Assembly (NCBI GenBank): GCA_035604035.1
Contig: DATNJF010000379.1
Coordinates: forward strand, 1 to 7,102
DNA from: DATARH01 sp035604035
Lineage (GTDB): Bacteria; Pseudomonadota; Alphaproteobacteria; ATCC43930; CGMCC-115725
Length of the DNA stretch: 7,102 nucleotides
Reading direction: 5' to 3'
Shown: positions 5,309 to 7,102 of the stretch, piece after piece
How positions within the stretch are numbered: the stretch's first letter is position 1
How the letters are laid out: each line of letters begins with the position of its first letter
Translations under genes and position numbers: made by a program
Notes under the pieces: model-generated
Told to the model about the DNA's origin: nothing
Database searches by the model: none
What the model saw: the letters and a program-made list of their open reading frames with translations, nothing else

Positions 5309-5944
5309 TCAGGCGGCGCCGGCCGGGGGACTCAAAGCCAGGATGCGCAAACCGGCGACCACCCGGATCTGGAACGAGAGAAAGGCGGCGATCTGCGACA
5401 AGGTCACGATGTCGGTGGTCGACCAGCCGGCGTCCAGCAGGGCCTGCAGCGCCGCCGGCGCGGCGTCGCGCGGGTGGAACACCAAGAGGTGCATGTGGTC
5501 GAACGCCGCGGCCAGGCGCGATCCGAGCGCGCGGCGGGTTTCCGCCGCGACACGATGGATCGGTCCGTCGGTGTCCTCGCGGCTCAGCGGGCCGGCGGGA
5601 TAGGAGCCATAGGGGCCTTGTCCCTTGGCCGCCGCGATCGCCGTGTCGACCGCGCCACGCAATTCCGGCGCTGCCCCGTTGGCGGCCAGACCGGCGGCGT
5701 AGAACGAAGCGGTCTCCGCCCCGCCATGCAGGCCGGTGACGAAGGTGGCCACCGCAAAACGCTCTGTTGCGGCGACCCCGCCCGGGATCTCCGGCGCGAA
5801 CAGCGCGCGATAGCTGGCCTGCGCCTGGCTTCGCGCCTCCGGCCGCCGGTTGCGGATCGCGTCCAGCGCGGAGCCGGGCTCAATCCCGGCCAGCGTGTCG
5901 ATGACGTCACTGTTGGTCCCTGGGTCCATCCCTGGCATGGTCAT
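5309..5944 (-). CDS. CMD-domain protein, Avi_7170-like, lacking catalytic cysteines
   Basis: This 211-residue protein has an N-terminal segment DVIDTLAGIEPGSALDAI (13-30) with RPEAR and AQASYRALF after it, and a C-terminal AhpD/CMD-like helical core (about 140-205: LAAAFDHMHLLVFHPRD, then ALLDAGWSTTDIVTLSQI and FLSFQIRVVAGL). I recognise this pattern as the CMD-domain family found beside KPN_01858-type luciferase-like monooxygenases and an AhpD-type partner. The protein contains no cysteine at all; where the CxxCxxxH site would be expected there is H150-M-H152 and H157. Thiol peroxidase chemistry by this subunit is therefore excluded, and it may bind a cofactor or product or form a mixed complex with the cysteine-bearing partner encoded 16 bp downstream. 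The ATG at 5942-5944 directly abuts AAGGAAAGG; the in-frame ATG at 5936-5938 (residue 3) has better spacing from it and may be the real start. Confidence 0.85.
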   Translation of the reverse strand: MTMPGMDPGTNSDVIDTLAGIEPGSALDAIRNRRPEARSQAQASYRALFAPEIPGGVAATERFAVATFVTGLHGGAETASFYAAGLAANGAAPELRGAVDTAIAAAKGQGPYGSYPAGPLSREDTDGPIHRVAAETRRALGSRLAAAFDHMHLLVFHPRDAAPAALQALLDAGWSTTDIVTLSQIAAFLSFQIRVVAGLRILALSPPAGAA

Positions 5945-5961
5945 CCTTTCCTTGCCCGCGG

Positions 5962-7005
5962 TCAGGCGACGTGGCGCGCCGTCGCCCCGCCGTTTCGCAC
6001 CCAGCCCAGCGCCGGCGCGACCGCGCCGGCGACCAGTTCGATCGACCGCAGGATGAACTCATGCGGCGGGTCGATCGAATGCGACTGAACCGTCAGGTCG
6101 GTGGCGCGGGCCAGCGTGCTATCGGTTCGCAGGGAGGCCGTCACATCACCCGGAGTGCCGACATGGATATCCATGGCGGCGATCTGGTCGTGCACCGACA
6201 TGCCCTCGACAAACCCCGTGCGGCCGATCTTGGCGAACCGTGCCCGCTGTCGCGCCAGGCCGAGTTCAGCCAGATGCAGCGCCTCCTTGCGGTCATCGGC
6301 GGCGAACACCGTGCGCGAGGCCAGGATGCGGGGCGCGCGGTCCCGCGGCAGGGCCTCCAGATAGGCGTCGATCATCGGATGTTGGATGTCGGGCAGCGAC
6401 AGGCCGGGCGCCCCGGCTGGCCTGGGTTGCGTGCGCGACAGCATCAGCCCGTCGCCCGCCGCGCCGGCCCGCCGGGCGCCTTCCACGGAAAAAGTCGCCT
6501 GCCAGACGCGATCCACCAGGCCGGGATTGGGCGGGTACAACCGGTCGCCGCCGGGCAGCTTCCGCCCCGCCCAGGCGTGGAGCAGCACGCGATGATGCCG
6601 GATCAGCAGCGCCGTGCGCTCGGCGCTATCCAGGCCGAAAGCCTCGTACGCCGACAGATTGCCGCCGGGGCCGATCCCCACCTCGAGGCGGCCGCCGCAC
6701 ATCAGGTCGAGCACCGCGGCGTCCTCCGCCACCCGGATCGGCAGCTCCAGCGGCAGAGTGACGATCCCGGTCCCCAGGCGGATTCGCGCGGTCCGCGCGG
6801 CGACCTGGGCCAGGAACACGAAGGGTGCCGGCAGGCCGCCTTCGTCCTCGTGAAAATGGTGCTGTGCGATCCAGGCGGAATCGAAGCCGCAGCTTTCAGC
6901 GTGCGCGATCTGCGCGATGGCCAATCGGTAGCGCTCGGCCGCGTCCGCCTGGTCGAGCAGGCGGGTGAAAAAGCCCAGGCGTATCGGCGGCGTCGCTGTC
7001 CTCAT
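5962..7005 (-). CDS. Luciferase-like flavin-dependent monooxygenase, KPN_01858-like
   Basis: This 347-residue protein of the bacterial luciferase superfamily has an (alpha/beta)8 barrel and normally uses reduced FMN (F420 in some relatives) with oxygen to oxidise a small organic substrate. Signatures in order are IRLGFFTRLLD (8-18), GFDSAWIAQHHFHEDEGG (40-57), ARIRLGTGIVTLPLELP (73-89) with RVAEDAAVLD (91-100), GGRLEVGIGPGG (104-115) and the late VGTPGDVTASL (282-292). The HHFHEDEGG segment and the two CMD/AhpD genes behind it point to the KPN_01858-type subfamily, recalled rather than searched. No reductase domain is present, so reduced flavin must come from elsewhere. The ATG at 7003-7005 has GAGG (7014-7017) eight bases upstream. 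It is the first gene of the five-gene operon within this window, 17 bp before the CMD gene. Length is normal for the superfamily and no key segment appears broken. The substrate is unknown. Confidence 0.92.
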   Translation of the reverse strand: MRTATPPIRLGFFTRLLDQADAAERYRLAIAQIAHAESCGFDSAWIAQHHFHEDEGGLPAPFVFLAQVAARTARIRLGTGIVTLPLELPIRVAEDAAVLDLMCGGRLEVGIGPGGNLSAYEAFGLDSAERTALLIRHHRVLLHAWAGRKLPGGDRLYPPNPGLVDRVWQATFSVEGARRAGAAGDGLMLSRTQPRPAGAPGLSLPDIQHPMIDAYLEALPRDRAPRILASRTVFAADDRKEALHLAELGLARQRARFAKIGRTGFVEGMSVHDQIAAMDIHVGTPGDVTASLRTDSTLARATDLTVQSHSIDPPHEFILRSIELVAGAVAPALGWVRNGGATARHVA

Positions 7006-7045
7006 TCGCTCAACCTCATGCCGTGCTGGCAGTGGTCTTGTCTAG

Positions 7046-7054
7046 CCTATATTA
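7046..7054 (-). promoter_or_regulatory. Possible -10 element of the monooxygenase operon
   Basis: The minus strand carries TAATATAGG, an AT-rich spot in otherwise GC-rich leader DNA, about 40 bp upstream of the monooxygenase start. TAATAT or TATAGG could act as a -10 hexamer. No TTGACA-like -35 is visible at 16-18 bp spacing; the sequence there is GC-rich with a GGAAC tandem (plus strand 7063-7072). An activator-dependent promoter or a transcript entering from beyond the window edge are both possible. Confidence 0.25.
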
Positions 7055-7102
7055 CCGACCCGGAACGGAACCGGACTGCGCGAACCGCCTACGCTACACG
7101 TT

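Noticed and set aside
5069..6088. Plus-strand open frame (339 codons)
   Set aside because: It is antisense to three operon genes whose families are recognised; no independent signals.
1..7102. CRISPR array, insertion sequence, integrase or transposase
   Set aside because: No regularly spaced repeats, terminal inverted repeats or recombinase-like protein motifs were seen in any frame.

Overview
The window is GC-rich, with compact short-gap gene organisation and strong GC bias at third codon positions. The gene families (TTC38-type TPR protein, LLM/CMD/AhpD cluster, COG3618 amidohydrolase) and a tRNA-Pro 3' half with encoded CCA fit an alphaproteobacterium, possibly Acetobacteraceae/Rhodospirillales or Sphingomonadales. 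That placement is inference from general resemblance, not from a marker gene.

Layout. (1) Positions 2-709, plus strand: the 3' part of a gene for an exported protein of unknown function, cut by the window edge inside its signal peptide. A perfect 32-bp palindrome that looks like its terminator follows. (2) Positions 824-868, minus strand: an isolated 3' half of a tRNA-Pro(CGG), running from the anticodon loop to the CCA, with no 5' half. This is the classic form of an attachment-site remnant of an element integrated in a tRNA gene. Its polarity puts the inserted DNA on the right-hand side, so everything from about 870 to the window end may be accessory cargo. No integrase or transposase lies in the window. 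(3) Positions 942-2246, minus: a TPR protein of the TTC38/StaR-like family. (4) Positions 2247-2650: a roughly 400-bp divergent intergenic region with an imperfect 13-bp inverted repeat just upstream of the next gene. (5) Positions 2651-3034, plus: a small VOC-fold (glyoxalase-like) protein lacking most of the usual metal ligands. A strong GC hairpin separates it from the convergent operon. (6) Positions 7005 down to 3087, minus: a five-gene unit with gaps of 16 to 50 bp. In transcription order it encodes a luciferase-like flavin monooxygenase, a cysteine-free CMD-domain protein, an AhpD-type peroxidase-related protein with an intact Cys-Cys-His site, a COG3618 amidohydrolase and a RibD C-terminal-type reductase.

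How the genes may work together. The operon pairs a flavin monooxygenase with two AhpD-fold proteins, which matches a recurring bacterial trio (the KPN_01858 / Avi_7169 / Avi_7170-type families, from memory). Added to it are a TIM-barrel hydrolase of the lactonase group and an NADPH-type reductase. The simplest reading is an oxidative catabolic or detoxification module: the monooxygenase attacks a small organic substrate, the AhpD pair handles peroxide or reactive by-products, and the hydrolase and reductase process the product. The substrate is unknown. No transporter, dedicated flavin reductase or regulator is visible; such genes may lie beyond position 7102.
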